Below, piece by piece: positions 1 through 9,534 of a DNA stretch of 64,000 nt; position 1 is the stretch's first letter; every line of letters begins with the position of its first letter. The stretch is from contig NZ_CP031313.1 of assembly GCF_004799685.1 (NCBI RefSeq), positions 62,001 to 126,000 of the forward strand, given 5' to 3'. The position numbers were made by a program, and so were the translations under genes. Below the pieces are notes generated by a model. The model made no database searches. It was not told where the DNA came from and saw only the letters and a list, made by a program, of their open reading frames with translations. This DNA comes from Halobellus limi (GTDB lineage: Archaea; Halobacteriota; Halobacteria; Halobacteriales; Haloferacaceae).

Positions 1-8
1 GCTCGTCG

Positions 9-725
9 CTAGATGTTCCGACCGCCGTCGACGACGAGCACCTCGCCGGTGACGCCGGTCGCCGACGCGAAGTACTCGACCGCGTCGGCGACCTCTTCCG
101 GTCGCGTCAATCGACCGAGCGGTGACGACTCCCTGATTCCGGGTCGGCGTTCCTCCCGCATCATCGGCGTCGCTGTCGGACCCGGGGCCACGACGTTCGC
201 GAGGATCCCGTCGCTCGCGTACATCCGGGCGATTGACTTCGTGAAAGATATGACGCCGCCCTTCGTCGCCGCATAGACCGGATCAGTGGGGCTCCCGTGG
301 GGTCCGGAGGTCGACGCGATGGTGATGATCCGGCCGTACTCGGACTTCCGTATCGATGGGAGGGCAGCTTTTGTACAGTGTACGGTCCCTTTCAGGTTGA
401 CGTCGACCTCGAGGTCTATCTCGTCGCGCGTGATGTCCTCGAGGGCCGTCTCGAGGAAGACGGCGCCGTTGTTGACGAGTAGATCGATCTGTCCCAGTTC
501 GGCCTCGGCCGTCTCGACCATTTCCGCGACCGCGTCTGGGTCGGCGATGTCACACTGATGGACGGCGGCCCGGTTGCCGTGTTCCTCGACCGTCTTGACA
601 GCCGTCTCCGCGCCCTCGAGATCGCTGTTGTAGTGGACGAGTACGTCGTAGTTGGGTGCGAGCACCTCGACGCAGGCGTGTCCGATACCGCCGCTACCGC
701 CGGTCACGATGGCTGTTCGTGCCAT
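9..725 (-). CDS. SDR-family NAD(P)-dependent oxidoreductase
   Basis: Classical short-chain dehydrogenase of 238 residues, a normal length for the family. The nucleotide-binding TGGSGGIG lies at residues 8-15, NNG at 85-87, the catalytic Ser near 138 and the YAATK pair (Tyr151, Lys155) follow in order. An upstream in-frame start would add a 20-residue tail without family features, so the ATG at 723-725 directly before ARTAIVTGG was chosen. The family oxidises or reduces sugars, sugar acids and 3-oxoacyl groups; the neighbouring sugar-acid genes favour an aldose or polyol dehydrogenase, but the substrate cannot be read from sequence. It ends 8 bp from the window edge, so its downstream neighbour is unseen. 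Confidence 0.88.
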   Translation of the reverse strand: MARTAIVTGGSGGIGHACVEVLAPNYDVLVHYNSDLEGAETAVKTVEEHGNRAAVHQCDIADPDAVAEMVETAEAELGQIDLLVNNGAVFLETALEDITRDEIDLEVDVNLKGTVHCTKAALPSIRKSEYGRIITIASTSGPHGSPTDPVYAATKGGVISFTKSIARMYASDGILANVVAPGPTATPMMREERRPGIRESSPLGRLTRPEEVADAVEYFASATGVTGEVLVVDGGRNI

Positions 726-829
726 TAGGAGAAAGCTCGTTAGGAACCAATAAGTAGCTTTCCACCGCCGGAGCCTGAGGCACACGAACCGAATCTTACT
801 GATCTAACTGCGGAAATCCCTCCCTATAG

Positions 830-1675
830 GATCAGAAAACACTCTCGCCGGAGAGGGTCGACGCCGCCATAGACGCTATGGTTTCGCATATCGACGAGAC
901 GCTCGGACAGACCGGCGGAGAGTTCCCGTACTTCACCGACCCAGCGACCGGCGAGTGGGAAACCCTTGACGACGGAAACTGGGCCGGCAGGCACTAGCTG
1001 GGTCTATCGTGGTTCACCAGCGAACACGCCGAAACCGAGACCCAGCGACAGCGGTTCGTCGACGCCGCATACGGGCACACGGAGGCACTCAGCCAGTCGG
1101 GCATCATCGACTCTATGTTCAGCGGGATGAACTACCTGTACGTGAGGTTCCGCGGGTACGACGCCAGCGGCGACCAAACGTACGTCTGCTACGGTCTCAC
1201 CGCGGCTGACGCGATGATCGAGATGTACGACTAAAACTCTCGGCAGATCCCCTCAGACCGTGTTCGCCGGTTCCGGCGAGTTCGATGTCCACGACCCCGA
1301 CTCCGCCGACGCGGACGACGCGGATGACACGAGCACGCGCACACGAGCGCAGTCGAGTGCAGCTACACGACGTTGGGCGTCCTCTGGCGGGCCTACAAGG
1401 AGACCAACGACCCGCAATTCCGCGATGTCGCAATCTTCTATGCCGACCGGTACCTGGATCTTTATATTCGGGATGAGGGGAAGATCTACAATCTCGTGGA
1501 ATTCGACGAGGAGACGGGCGAAGTGGTCCGCAAGTACAATCTCCTGGCTCATTAAGATGAGACGGTCCAGCACGTCTGCTTCGTTCGACCGACCGAGTTC
1601 GTCATAGACAACGAACTGGTCTGAACCGACTACTACGTCGCCTACGCGCTCTAAGACCTGTTGAGCTGTTGAATC
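830..1675 (+). pseudogene. Broken GH88-like unsaturated glucuronyl hydrolase
   Basis: Conceptual translation across frames gives a recognisable but ruined protein. The first piece contains GEWETLDDGNWAGRH and then an in-frame TAG near 998; the same frame continues with LGLSWFTSEHAETETQ up to a stop at 1234. A shifted frame resumes near 1350 with TTLGVLWRAYKETNDPQF and ends with KYNLLAH, TAA, DETVQHVCF and DNELV. The combination of a Trp-rich start, a long helical-barrel pattern and a Tyr-rich end resembles the GH88/GH105 (alpha/alpha)6-barrel family that removes unsaturated uronic acid from oligosaccharides. At least two stops and one frameshift or deletion make it non-functional. An intact relative of the same fold lies at 19617-20633. 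The family call is an inference from weak motifs. Confidence 0.5.
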
Positions 1676-1708
1676 TCTCACTCTGCGAGCGGAGGGCCAC
1701 ACTCGTTC

Positions 1709-2647
1709 TCAGGTCTCGGTCTCCCAGGGGAGCGACCGAGCCAGCGCCGCTATCTCCTCGTCGGTCGCGTCCAGTTCAGGGAACAGTAGGTAGCCGTGGG
1801 CGTGCCCGTCGACGTCGACGGACTCAACCGCCACGCCGTCGGCTTCGAGGCGTCGGGCGTAGTCTCGTCCCTCGGCCCGCAGCGGGTCAAACTCGCAGGT
1901 TAGGACGGTGGCCGGCGGTAGGTCCGCGAGCGTCTCTGCGCGGAGCGGCGCCGCGTACGAGTTGGCGCCGTGGACGACGTCGCCGAGGTACTGGTTCCAG
2001 TACCACGACATCCCCTCGCGTGTGAGCAGGGCGGGCGCGTCGGCCGGGAGCGCGTCCGTCCTGTTCGGGTCTAGTGCCGGGTAGATTAGGAGCTGGTAGG
2101 CCGGCGTTGGCCCGCCGCTGTCGCGTGCCAGCAGGGTGCTCGCCGCGGCGAGGTTGCCGCCCGCGCTGTCGCCGCCGACGGCGACTTGATCCGGGTTACA
2201 GCCGATATCGGCGGCGTGCTCGCACACCCACTCGAACGCTGCGTGGGCGTCCCGGAGCGCGGCTGGGAACCGGTTCTCCGGCGCTCGACGGTAATCGACC
2301 GAAATCACCGTCGCAGCGCTCGCTTCGGCCAGTGCGCGACAGAGCGAATCGTGAGTGTCGAGACTTCCTCGGACGAAGCCGCCGCCGTGGTAGTACACGA
2401 GTGCTGGCCGAGGACCGTCCTCGGCCGGTTCATAGAGACGTACCGCCATCTCACCAGTCGGCCCGGGTATCGAGAAGGCCCGCTCCCGTTCGACCGACGC
2501 ACTGTGGTCCCGGTCGGCGTACAGTTCTTCGGCGATCTGCCGTGCCGCCGGGGTCGAGAGCGCCCAGGCAGGGGGGTCTTCCCGCGCCGTGACCTGCTCG
2601 AGGACATCGCGCATCTGTGGGTTCACATCTGTGTCCACGTGACTCAC
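1709..2647 (-). CDS. Alpha/beta hydrolase, hormone-sensitive-lipase-like esterase
   Basis: A 312-residue esterase of bacterial/archaeal lipase family IV. The oxyanion-hole HGGG is at residues 87-90, the nucleophile motif GDSAGG at 159-164 (Ser161), the acid is probably Asp254 in CEFDPL and the base His284 in GHAHGY. The complete triad and normal length indicate an active carboxylesterase. No signal peptide or membrane segment is visible, so it should be cytoplasmic. Placed among polysaccharide and sugar-acid genes, it could remove acetyl or other acyl groups from imported oligosaccharides; this is inference. It stands alone between two pseudogenes. Confidence 0.9.
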   Translation of the reverse strand: MSHVDTDVNPQMRDVLEQVTAREDPPAWALSTPAARQIAEELYADRDHSASVERERAFSIPGPTGEMAVRLYEPAEDGPRPALVYYHGGGFVRGSLDTHDSLCRALAEASAATVISVDYRRAPENRFPAALRDAHAAFEWVCEHAADIGCNPDQVAVGGDSAGGNLAAASTLLARDSGGPTPAYQLLIYPALDPNRTDALPADAPALLTREGMSWYWNQYLGDVVHGANSYAAPLRAETLADLPPATVLTCEFDPLRAEGRDYARRLEADGVAVESVDVDGHAHGYLLFPELDATDEEIAALARSLPWETET

Positions 2648-2751
2648 CTGATCAGAATTCGGTTCGAGGGGTGAAAACGGTGCCGCCCAGGCCGAGTGAG
2701 AGACCTACCTACGCCCTTTACTTACATCCACCGCGATTATCCACCCGAATC

Positions 2752-3366
2752 AATGGAGACGTACGACCTGTTCGTCGACAGCGAGTACTGACCGTCCTCA
2801 AGCGATGACTGTATGAAAGTCGAATACCCCTACGACGGGTCCTTTGGGCGTCGGTTCCTGCGAGGACGCAAGCGGATGTCGAAGACGCCGTTGCCGTGGC
2901 CCGCTCGGCGTTCGAGATCGGATGGCGTGAAAGTCCCACGGCGGGCGCCGCTCTCGCCTCCTGGCCATCGACGACAACACCGACGAACTCGCCGAGCTCG
3001 AGACGCGACAGAACGATATGACCTTCGCCCGCGAGGAGATATTCGGCCCCGTCGCGAGCGTCATCACCATCGACGAGGCAGAGGCGCTCGAAGTCGCCAA
3101 CGACACCGACTACGGCCTCGAAGCCGGCGTCTGGACGACCGACATACACCCGGAGAAGCGGATGACTGACGGCCTCCGGGCCGGGCATCGACTGGGTCAA
3201 CGAGTATCAGATCGTCGCACCGAACTCGCCGTTCGGCGGCTACAAGGACAGCGGCCTCGGCCTCAAGAGTTGTCGCGAAGGACTCGAGGCGTACTACCAG
3301 ACCAAGAGCGTCTGGATCGACCACTCCGGCGAGGTGGGCGACCCGTTCACGATGGACGTGGAGTAA
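2752..3366 (+). pseudogene. Aldehyde dehydrogenase remnant (internal deletion and frameshifts)
   Basis: Fragments of the NAD(P)-dependent aldehyde dehydrogenase superfamily are joined in the wrong frames. The start METYDLFVDSEY is followed by a stop; VEYPYDGS and VAVARSAFE from the N-terminal domain appear in other frames. The C-terminal part is clear: FAREEIFGPVASVITID at 3021-3071, then after a frameshift near 3180 APNSPFGGYKDSGLG and the usual C-terminal tail, ending at TAA 3364-3366. Roughly the central two thirds of a normal 480-500 residue enzyme, including the catalytic Cys and Glu, is missing. It cannot be functional. An intact paralogue is at 55642-57090. Confidence 0.85.
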
Positions 3367-3438
3367 TATCCCGTCTCGACGACAACTGACGCGCGTGACC
3401 CAACTGGATCGATCCGCTGACCGAGCGTACTCCGATTT

Positions 3439-4449
3439 TCAGCGAATTCCCGCGTGTTCGAGTGCGGAGTAGGGCGGATCCTCGTCAGCGAGACCGGCCA
3501 GGATGTTGTCCGCGGTCATAACTGCCATCTCACCGCGCGTCTCGGTGGAGGCGCTTCCGATGTGAGGCGTGACGGTAATTCTCTCAGGCGCGTGGCGACA
3601 CAGTGAGTGTCCTGGCGGCAGCGGCTCCGGGTCAGTCACGTCGAGGGCGGCATGTCGTATCCATCCCTCCGCGAGCGCCCTGTCGAGCGCCTCTGTGTCG
3701 ACTACCTCGCCGCGAGCGCTGTTGATGAGTATCGCCTCTTTGTCCATACGACGGAGTTCGTCCTCACTGATCAGGCCCGCCGTCTCATCGGTGAGGGGGA
3801 CGTGCAATGAGACGTAGTCAGCGCGGTCCAGGAGGTCCGGTAGATCGCAGTAGGTCGCGTCAACGCCGTACTCTGCGAGTTCAGCCTCGGCCGCCTCGTT
3901 TCGACCAGTGTGAGTGTAGCAGACGTCCATATCGAACCCCGCAGCTCGCTTGGCGAACGCCGTCCCGATACCGCCGAGACCGACGACGCCGAGGGTCGCG
4001 TCGTGGATGTCCCGCCCGAGCAGGACCATCGGGCCCCAAGTGTCCCACTCGCCGTCGTGGACTTGCTGATCGGCCTCTACGATGCGGCGCGCACCGGCCA
4101 TCAATAGCGCCCAGGCGAGGTCGGCGGTGGTCTCCGAGAGCACGCCCGGCGTGTGCCCGACCGCGATGTCCCGTTCGGCGGCGCCCCGCAGGTCGATGTG
4201 GTCGTAACCTACGGACATAGTGCCGACGGCACGCAGGTTCGGCGAGGCGTCGAATACCGCGGCGTCGACGGTGTCGGCGACATTACAGAACAGCCCGTCG
4301 GCCTCGAGCTCGGCCAGGCGATCGACGAGGAGATCGTGTGGTGGTGCCGTCGATTCCTCCCAGGCGACCACCTCGCAACTGTCTTCGAGTCGGTCCAGTC
4401 CTTCCCGTGGTATCTCCCGGGTCAGGTAGACCAGCGGTCTGTCGTCCAT
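3439..4449 (-). CDS. D-2-hydroxyacid dehydrogenase (glyoxylate/hydroxypyruvate reductase-like)
   Basis: Member of the D-isomer-specific 2-hydroxyacid dehydrogenases, 336 residues from the ATG at 4447-4449; the longer open frame upstream lacks family sequence. The NAD(P)-binding GLGGIG is at 157-162, and the catalytic triad is complete: Arg246 in NSARGE, Glu275 in DPEPLPP and His296 in TPHIGSA. Such enzymes reduce glyoxylate, hydroxypyruvate or other 2-oxoacids in the cytoplasm. Divergent to the iron alcohol dehydrogenase at 4554 with a 104 bp gap that must hold both promoters. It probably handles a C2-C3 acid from sugar-acid breakdown; the precise substrate is not determined. Confidence 0.9.
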   Translation of the reverse strand: MDDRPLVYLTREIPREGLDRLEDSCEVVAWEESTAPPHDLLVDRLAELEADGLFCNVADTVDAAVFDASPNLRAVGTMSVGYDHIDLRGAAERDIAVGHTPGVLSETTADLAWALLMAGARRIVEADQQVHDGEWDTWGPMVLLGRDIHDATLGVVGLGGIGTAFAKRAAGFDMDVCYTHTGRNEAAEAELAEYGVDATYCDLPDLLDRADYVSLHVPLTDETAGLISEDELRRMDKEAILINSARGEVVDTEALDRALAEGWIRHAALDVTDPEPLPPGHSLCRHAPERITVTPHIGSASTETRGEMAVMTADNILAGLADEDPPYSALEHAGIR

Positions 4450-4553
4450 AGACTGTCTGTCGACGGAGACGGATAATATTCTTACGCCTGTCCTCTGCGA
4501 GGCTTTAACGCGCAACAAACTATTTTTCCCTGCCCGGTGTGAGGACACACGAA

Positions 4554-5786
4554 ATGGTTTACCGACCGGAGTCCGTCTGGGAATTCAGCACGTCGAAGAA
4601 CATCACCTTCGGGGTCGGAGCGTCGGCGGAACTCTCCGACGTCGTGGCCGAATACGATGCCGGTTCCGTCCTCGTCGTGACGGACGAGGGCGTGGCCGAT
4701 GCGGGGGTACTCGACGACGCCGTCGCGTCGCTCGACGACGACAGCTACACCGTCTTCGACGGGGTCGAACCAGACCCATCGATCGGCGTGTTCGAGGACG
4801 CACTCGCGGCGGCGGCCGATGTCGACCCTGACCTCGTCGTCGGCGTCGGCGGCGGGAGTTCGATGGACGTCGCCAAGACGACGAGCGTGGTCCACGCCCA
4901 CGGCGGCGATGTCCTCGACTACGTTGCGGAACCGACTGGCGGCGGCGACTCGATTCCGGGACCCGGCGTTCCGACTGCCTGCCTGCCAACGACCGCTGGC
5001 ACCGGTTCCGAGACGTCGCCGGTAACGGTGATCTCCCTGCCCGACGAGGACCTCAAGGCGGGCATCTCCAGCCGTCACCAGCGCCCCGACATCGCGCTCG
5101 TCGACCCGGGACTGACGGTCTCGCTCCCGCCCGGGCCGACGGCTTCGTCGGGAATGGACGCGCTCTCACACGCCATCGAAGCCTACGTCACCCGTCGGTA
5201 CGACGCGAAACCCGCTCCCGACCGCAGGATGGACCGGCCGGACTACAACGGCCGGTCGATGGTCACCGACCAGTTCGCCCGAACGGCGATCGAGCAGATC
5301 GGGAACGGCCTCCGCAACGCCGTCGACAACGGGCACGACCTGGACGCGCGCAGGCAGATGTCGCTCGGGAGCCTTATGGCAGGGGTAGCGTTCACGAACG
5401 CCGGCCTCGGCGCGACGCACGCCATCGCAATGGCGACGGGCGCCGTCCAACACACGCCCCACGGCGTTACCGTCGCCCTCACGCTCCCCGAAGTGATGCG
5501 GTTCAACGCGACCAGCGCCGCCGACCGCTACGCCGAGATCGCGAGCCTGCTCGGCGAGGACGTGGCCGGGAAAGGCCGCAACGAGGCCGCCGAAGCCGCC
5601 GCGACCGCCGTCGAGAACTTGGCGGCGGACGTCGGCATCGAGGGCGGCCTTTCCTCGCTCGGTATCGGAGACAACGACGTGGCGCACCTCGCAGAGCGGG
5701 CGAGCCAACTGGAGCGCCTGCTCGTCGGCAACCCGCGCCGCGTGACGAGAGACGACCTCGAAGCCATCATCAGGAGGTCGCTGTGA
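4554..5786 (+). CDS. Iron-containing (group III) alcohol dehydrogenase
   Basis: A 410-residue metal-dependent alcohol dehydrogenase. The cofactor motif GGGSSMDVAK is at 99-108 and the metal ligands are in place: Asp202 and His206 in MDALSHAIEAY, His289 in ATHA and His303 in HTPHG, the last two with the 14-residue spacing typical of FucO-like enzymes. The start is the ATG at 4554, before the conserved YRPESVWEF, rather than an upstream GTG. Family members reduce lactaldehyde, act on C3-C4 hydroxy-aldehydes, or reduce maleylacetate. The gene is followed 55 bp later by an epimerase-like gene on the same strand, so the two may form an operon. Confidence 0.9.
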   Translation: MVYRPESVWEFSTSKNITFGVGASAELSDVVAEYDAGSVLVVTDEGVADAGVLDDAVASLDDDSYTVFDGVEPDPSIGVFEDALAAAADVDPDLVVGVGGGSSMDVAKTTSVVHAHGGDVLDYVAEPTGGGDSIPGPGVPTACLPTTAGTGSETSPVTVISLPDEDLKAGISSRHQRPDIALVDPGLTVSLPPGPTASSGMDALSHAIEAYVTRRYDAKPAPDRRMDRPDYNGRSMVTDQFARTAIEQIGNGLRNAVDNGHDLDARRQMSLGSLMAGVAFTNAGLGATHAIAMATGAVQHTPHGVTVALTLPEVMRFNATSAADRYAEIASLLGEDVAGKGRNEAAEAAATAVENLAADVGIEGGLSSLGIGDNDVAHLAERASQLERLLVGNPRRVTRDDLEAIIRRSL

Positions 5787-5841
5787 CGCGGGCGGCGCCG
5801 TCGCCAGAGTACTCTGAACTCGCCGTCCGGGGTGGTCCGCA

Positions 5842-6756
5842 GTGACCGTCCTCGTCGTCGGCGGCGGGTTCATCGGTTCGCCGGTCGTCCGGCAACTGGT
5901 CGACCGCGGCGAGTCGGTGGTCTGTCTCGACCGCGACGCGGGCGCCATCCCGGACGTCGACGGGGTTGAGGCCGTCGAGGCCGACATCACGGACCGCGAG
6001 GCGGTGGCTGCCGCCGTCGAAGCGGCCGACCCGGACCGTATCGTCCACCTCGCGTACATGCTCGCGGCGGAGATGGAACGCCACCCGACGCGAGCGATGC
6101 AGGTCGACTGCGTCGGGGTCGACAACGTGTTCAACGTCGCGGCCGAGGCGGGCATCGAACGCGTCGTCTTCGCCAGTTCGAGCGCCGTCTACGGCCGGCC
6201 CGGCAACTACGAGGGTACGGTATCGGAAGACGCCACCATCCCCGCCGCCTTCACGGAGTTCCCGACGTACCTCTACGCGGCAACCAAGCAACTCAACGAG
6301 TACCAGGCGCGCAACTACACCGCACACACCGACCTCGACGTCGTCTGTGTCCGCCCGAGCCTCGTGTTCGGCCCCGGCCGCGGGTCCGGCGCGACCAAGT
6401 GGGCCTCATCGTTCATCACCGACCCCGCGCGCGGTGAGACGGGCCACCTCCCGCTTCGCCCGGATGAGCGTCTCGGGATGGTCTACTACCGTGACGTCGC
6501 CCGCCTGTTCGTCGAACTCGCGCTCGCCGACGCCGTCGCACACGACGCCTACAACACTGGCGGACACGTCGTTTCGGTCCGAGAAGCCGCCGAACTCGTG
6601 GCGGATCTCTTCGGAGCGGACGTGACCTGGGACGACGACGCGGACCCGCTCTCTCTCGTCGCAGATCTGTCCGGCGAGCGCGCCCGCGCCGAGTTCGATT
6701 ACGATCTCACGCCGCTCGAAGACGCGCTGCGCGACCACGGCGACCGGGTGACGTAG
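5842..6756 (+). CDS. NAD-dependent epimerase/dehydratase family protein
   Basis: Extended SDR of 304 residues. The Rossmann motif GGGFIG is at 7-12, the SSS segment at 112-114 and the catalytic Tyr145-x3-Lys149 pair in YLYAATK. The start is GTG at 5842, and no better ATG exists upstream in frame. Family members are nucleotide-sugar epimerases, uronate dehydrogenases or 3-ketosugar-acid enzymes; the lack of a clear nucleotide-sugar pathway nearby makes a free sugar or lactone substrate more likely. Its stop codon TAG (6754-6756) touches the stop of the convergent gene at 6757 with no spacer, so no room is left for separate terminators. Confidence 0.85.
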   Translation: MTVLVVGGGFIGSPVVRQLVDRGESVVCLDRDAGAIPDVDGVEAVEADITDREAVAAAVEAADPDRIVHLAYMLAAEMERHPTRAMQVDCVGVDNVFNVAAEAGIERVVFASSSAVYGRPGNYEGTVSEDATIPAAFTEFPTYLYAATKQLNEYQARNYTAHTDLDVVCVRPSLVFGPGRGSGATKWASSFITDPARGETGHLPLRPDERLGMVYYRDVARLFVELALADAVAHDAYNTGGHVVSVREAAELVADLFGADVTWDDDADPLSLVADLSGERARAEFDYDLTPLEDALRDHGDRVT

Positions 6757-7722
6757 CTACAGCACGTCGGGATTGGCCACGTTTTCGAGCGGTTCACCGG
6801 AAAACGCGCGGCGGACGTTCTCCACGTTGCGCCGCCGGAGTTCCGCTACGCTCTCGCGAGACCGATAGGCCGCGTGCGGCGTGAGTACGACGTCATCTCG
6901 CTTGCGGAGGGAGTCGTCGGGTCCCGGCGGTTCTCGTTCGCGGACGTCCAGCGCCGCCCCGGCGATGTCGCCGTCGTCGAGCGCTGCGGTCAGGGCATCC
7001 TCGTCGACGAGTCCGCCGCGAGCGGTGTTGATGAGGTACGCGTCTTCGTCCATCTGTTCGAGAGCCGCTTCGTCGACGAGGTGACGAGTGTCGTCGGTCA
7101 GCGGCGCGTGGAGCGAGACGGCGTCGGCCTCTGTCAGTAGTTCCCCGAAGCTATCGACGGGCGTGATTCCTTGCTCGCGCATCTCGTCGCCGTCGACGTT
7201 CGGGTCGAACGCGACGACGGGTATGTCGAAGGCTTCCGCCCGTTCTGCCACCGCCTGCCCGATGGTCCCGAACGCGACGAGTCCCAGCGTTCGCGTGGAC
7301 AAGCGGTGGAGGTCATCGCCGGCGGCGGCGTCCCACTCGCCGCGCCGCACGCCGTCGTCGAACGAGACGACGTTGCGTTCGAGCGCGAGGAGGAGCGCTA
7401 ACGTGTGTGCCGCGACTTCCGGGACGCAGTAATCCGGCACGTTCGTGACCGGAATTCCGCGTTCCGTCGCCGCCTCGACGTCGACGTTGTCGAGGCCGAT
7501 GCCGCCACGGGCGACGACGCGACACTCGCCGAGTTCGTCGATCACAGCCGCGTCTATCTCCGCGAACGTGACGAGCAACGCGTCGGCGCCCGCGACGAGC
7601 GATTCCAGGGGTTCGTCGGTCTGTTCGCCGTCGACGAGTGTGACGTCGAGGTCGGCGAGCGTCTCGCGTTCGACGTCCAGATCGCCGAAGGGGTGGTCGG
7701 TGAAGACGACTCTGTAACTCAC
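6757..7722 (-). CDS. D-2-hydroxyacid dehydrogenase (C-terminal-binding-protein/SerA-like)
   Basis: Second 2-hydroxyacid dehydrogenase, 321 residues and clearly different in sequence from the one at 3439-4449. The nucleotide site is LVAFGTIG near 148-155; Arg235 in NTARGG, Glu264 in REREPP and His283 in TPHAAY form the catalytic set. The subgroup includes phosphoglycerate dehydrogenase-like and CtBP-like enzymes that act on 2-oxoacids or 2-keto sugar acids. It starts 45 bp after the 3' end side of no co-directional gene: the next upstream gene (7768-8658) is on the same strand and ends 45 bp away, so co-transcription from 8658 or 9475 is likely. Substrate unknown. Confidence 0.88.
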   Translation of the reverse strand: MSYRVVFTDHPFGDLDVERETLADLDVTLVDGEQTDEPLESLVAGADALLVTFAEIDAAVIDELGECRVVARGGIGLDNVDVEAATERGIPVTNVPDYCVPEVAAHTLALLLALERNVVSFDDGVRRGEWDAAAGDDLHRLSTRTLGLVAFGTIGQAVAERAEAFDIPVVAFDPNVDGDEMREQGITPVDSFGELLTEADAVSLHAPLTDDTRHLVDEAALEQMDEDAYLINTARGGLVDEDALTAALDDGDIAGAALDVREREPPGPDDSLRKRDDVVLTPHAAYRSRESVAELRRRNVENVRRAFSGEPLENVANPDVL

Positions 7723-7767
7723 GTCTCTCGCCTCGGCGGCGGGCGACCTAAAGATTCTTATCGCCGG

Positions 7768-8658
7768 TCAGAGCCAGTCCACTTCCTCGGGATCCCGCGT
7801 CGGTGTGACGTTCTGAACCGCGTCGAAGACCCGGTTGACGTTCTCCGTCAGCGGTTGCGAGTAGAATCCCCCTGGAACGTACTCCTGCTGGGTGAAACAC
7901 AGCATAGAACCGAGGAAGGGCGCTATGTACCGCGCCAGCACCCCGTGTTCGCCGTGGCTCATCATAATGAAGGGGACGTCGAGTTCGCGGTCCAGCAGGA
8001 CCGTCGCCTCGAGCGTCTCCAGCATATCCTCCCAGGATCGGTCGACACTGACGAGTTTCACGATGTCCGCCCCGCGGTCCTGAAACGTCTCGGCGACGGC
8101 CAGCGCCTGCTCGGGATCGAGATGGATGCGCGTGTGGGCCGACATCTGGACCTCCGCGCCAAGCTCGTGGATGCGTTCGATCTCCGCTTCTTGGCGCGCG
8201 ACAGCGTCGGGGTCGTCCGTCACCTCGCGTGGCGGGCGCTCGCTCTCGAGCGAGTACCGTTTGGCTTCCTCGGTGAACACGTCGGGGCCGAGTGTCGGGT
8301 CGAACGTGTCGCCGACGAGGTCGACGCACTTCGCGCCCGCCCGGACGGCCCGCCGGAGTATCTCCTGGCGCTCCTCGTCGGTGACGTCGACGGACTCACC
8401 CCCGAAGTGCCAGCGGTAGTAACACGCCATCGTCGGCTTCGACGTGCTCTGGAACAGACGCTCCAGGTGGTCCTCGGTCAGAAACTCCTCACGAAGGCCC
8501 TGGGTGCCGTCACCCATCAGGTTCAGGATGAACGAGTCGGCGCCGGCGAACTCCGATTCCTTCATTATGCTCGTCGCCGCGTCGACCGTCGGCTCGTATA
8601 TCGCGGCGCACGTGAACGGCTGCTCTAGCTCGGTGAATAGGGGGCGGTCGGTCATCAT
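7768..8658 (-). CDS. Type I 3-dehydroquinate dehydratase-fold protein, atypical
   Basis: A TIM-barrel protein of 296 residues with the layout of type I (Schiff-base) dehydroquinase: His175 in MSAHTRIH and Lys201 in IVKLVSV match the catalytic His and imine-forming Lys. The position of the catalytic Glu appears to be Val115 in CVDLVGDTFD, and the C-terminal loop reads VPGGF instead of the usual PGQ. A double ATG (8653-8658) offers two starts one codon apart. A paralogue with the Glu kept lies at 9535-10425, separated by an SDR gene on the same strand. The protein may be a dehydratase or class I aldolase acting on a keto sugar acid rather than the shikimate enzyme. Function is inferred from fold motifs only. 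Confidence 0.7.
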   Translation of the reverse strand: MMTDRPLFTELEQPFTCAAIYEPTVDAATSIMKESEFAGADSFILNLMGDGTQGLREEFLTEDHLERLFQSTSKPTMACYYRWHFGGESVDVTDEERQEILRRAVRAGAKCVDLVGDTFDPTLGPDVFTEEAKRYSLESERPPREVTDDPDAVARQEAEIERIHELGAEVQMSAHTRIHLDPEQALAVAETFQDRGADIVKLVSVDRSWEDMLETLEATVLLDRELDVPFIMMSHGEHGVLARYIAPFLGSMLCFTQQEYVPGGFYSQPLTENVNRVFDAVQNVTPTRDPEEVDWL

Positions 8659-8701
8659 CGGCTGAATCCACGGTGCTACGCGACAAAAGCGTTCCGTCGG
8701 G

Positions 8702-9475
8702 TCAGAAGACGCTGTCAGAGAAGCCGCCGTCGACGGCGATAACCTCGCCCGTGGTGTACGACGCGGCGTCGCTGGCGAGGTAGACGGCCGCGCCGACAAG
8801 TTCCTCGCGCTCGGCGACCCGGTCCATCGGCGCCCGCTCGTCGATCATCGCGCGCTTCTCGGTCCCCTCCCGGTACTGGTTCTCGTTCAGGGCCGTGATG
8901 ACGAATCCCGGTTCGATGGCGTTGACACGGATGTCGGGGGCGAGTTCCTTCGACGCCGCGCGCGTAAATCCGTTGACGCCTGCCTTCGCCGAGGTATACG
9001 CCGGGGCGTTCGGAATGGCGAGGTGCGACGCGAGCGACGAGATGTTGATGATGCTCCCGGTGTCCATTTTGCGGGCGAACGTCTGGACCGAACGGTACAC
9101 CCCGTCAAGCAGGATGTCGTGGACGTGGTCCCACGATTCCTCGTCGATGTCGAGGACCGCCTGGCGCGAGATGACGCCCTGTGAGTTGACCAGCACGTCG
9201 ACGTGACCGAACTCGTCGAGGACGGCGTCCCGGAGCGCCGTGATCGAGCCCCGATCCGTCACGTCGCATGTCTGTTCGATCGTCTTGGCGCCGAGTTCGC
9301 GGATGGCCTCCGTCGTCGCTGCGGTCTTGTCTGCGCTTCGGGACGTCGCCACGACGTCCGCGCCTTCCGTGGCGAATCCGAGCGCGATGGCCTCGCCGAT
9401 GCCGCTTGTTCCACCGACGACGACGGCTGTTTTTCCGTTTACTGTCACTGGTCGGTGTTCGTAGTCTGCGGCCAT
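8702..9475 (-). CDS. SDR-family oxidoreductase (gluconate/3-oxoacyl reductase-like)
   Basis: Classical SDR of 257 residues with GGTSGIGEA near 21-29, the NSQG segment in place of NNAG, Ser in NISSLAS and the YTSAK catalytic pair. The C-terminal TTGEVIAVDGGFSD is typical. It resembles gluconate 5-dehydrogenase, 2-keto-3-deoxygluconate dehydrogenase and related sugar-acid SDRs. It lies between the two dehydroquinase-fold paralogues, 43 bp upstream of one and 59 bp downstream of the other, all on the minus strand, so the three are probably one operon and act on the same carbon skeleton. Confidence 0.88.
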   Translation of the reverse strand: MAADYEHRPVTVNGKTAVVVGGTSGIGEAIALGFATEGADVVATSRSADKTAATTEAIRELGAKTIEQTCDVTDRGSITALRDAVLDEFGHVDVLVNSQGVISRQAVLDIDEESWDHVHDILLDGVYRSVQTFARKMDTGSIINISSLASHLAIPNAPAYTSAKAGVNGFTRAASKELAPDIRVNAIEPGFVITALNENQYREGTEKRAMIDERAPMDRVAEREELVGAAVYLASDAASYTTGEVIAVDGGFSDSVF

Positions 9476-9534
9476 ATGATCTGAGTGGATGGTAACCCAT
9501 TAGAAGCTTGTGGTACGTTACCCGGTCACAGTCC

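Noticed and set aside
7405-8628. 407-residue plus-strand frame across 7405-8628
   Set aside because: It covers two minus-strand genes with clear motifs, and its own sequence (Val/Arg/Asp-rich, no motif) is a shadow of them.
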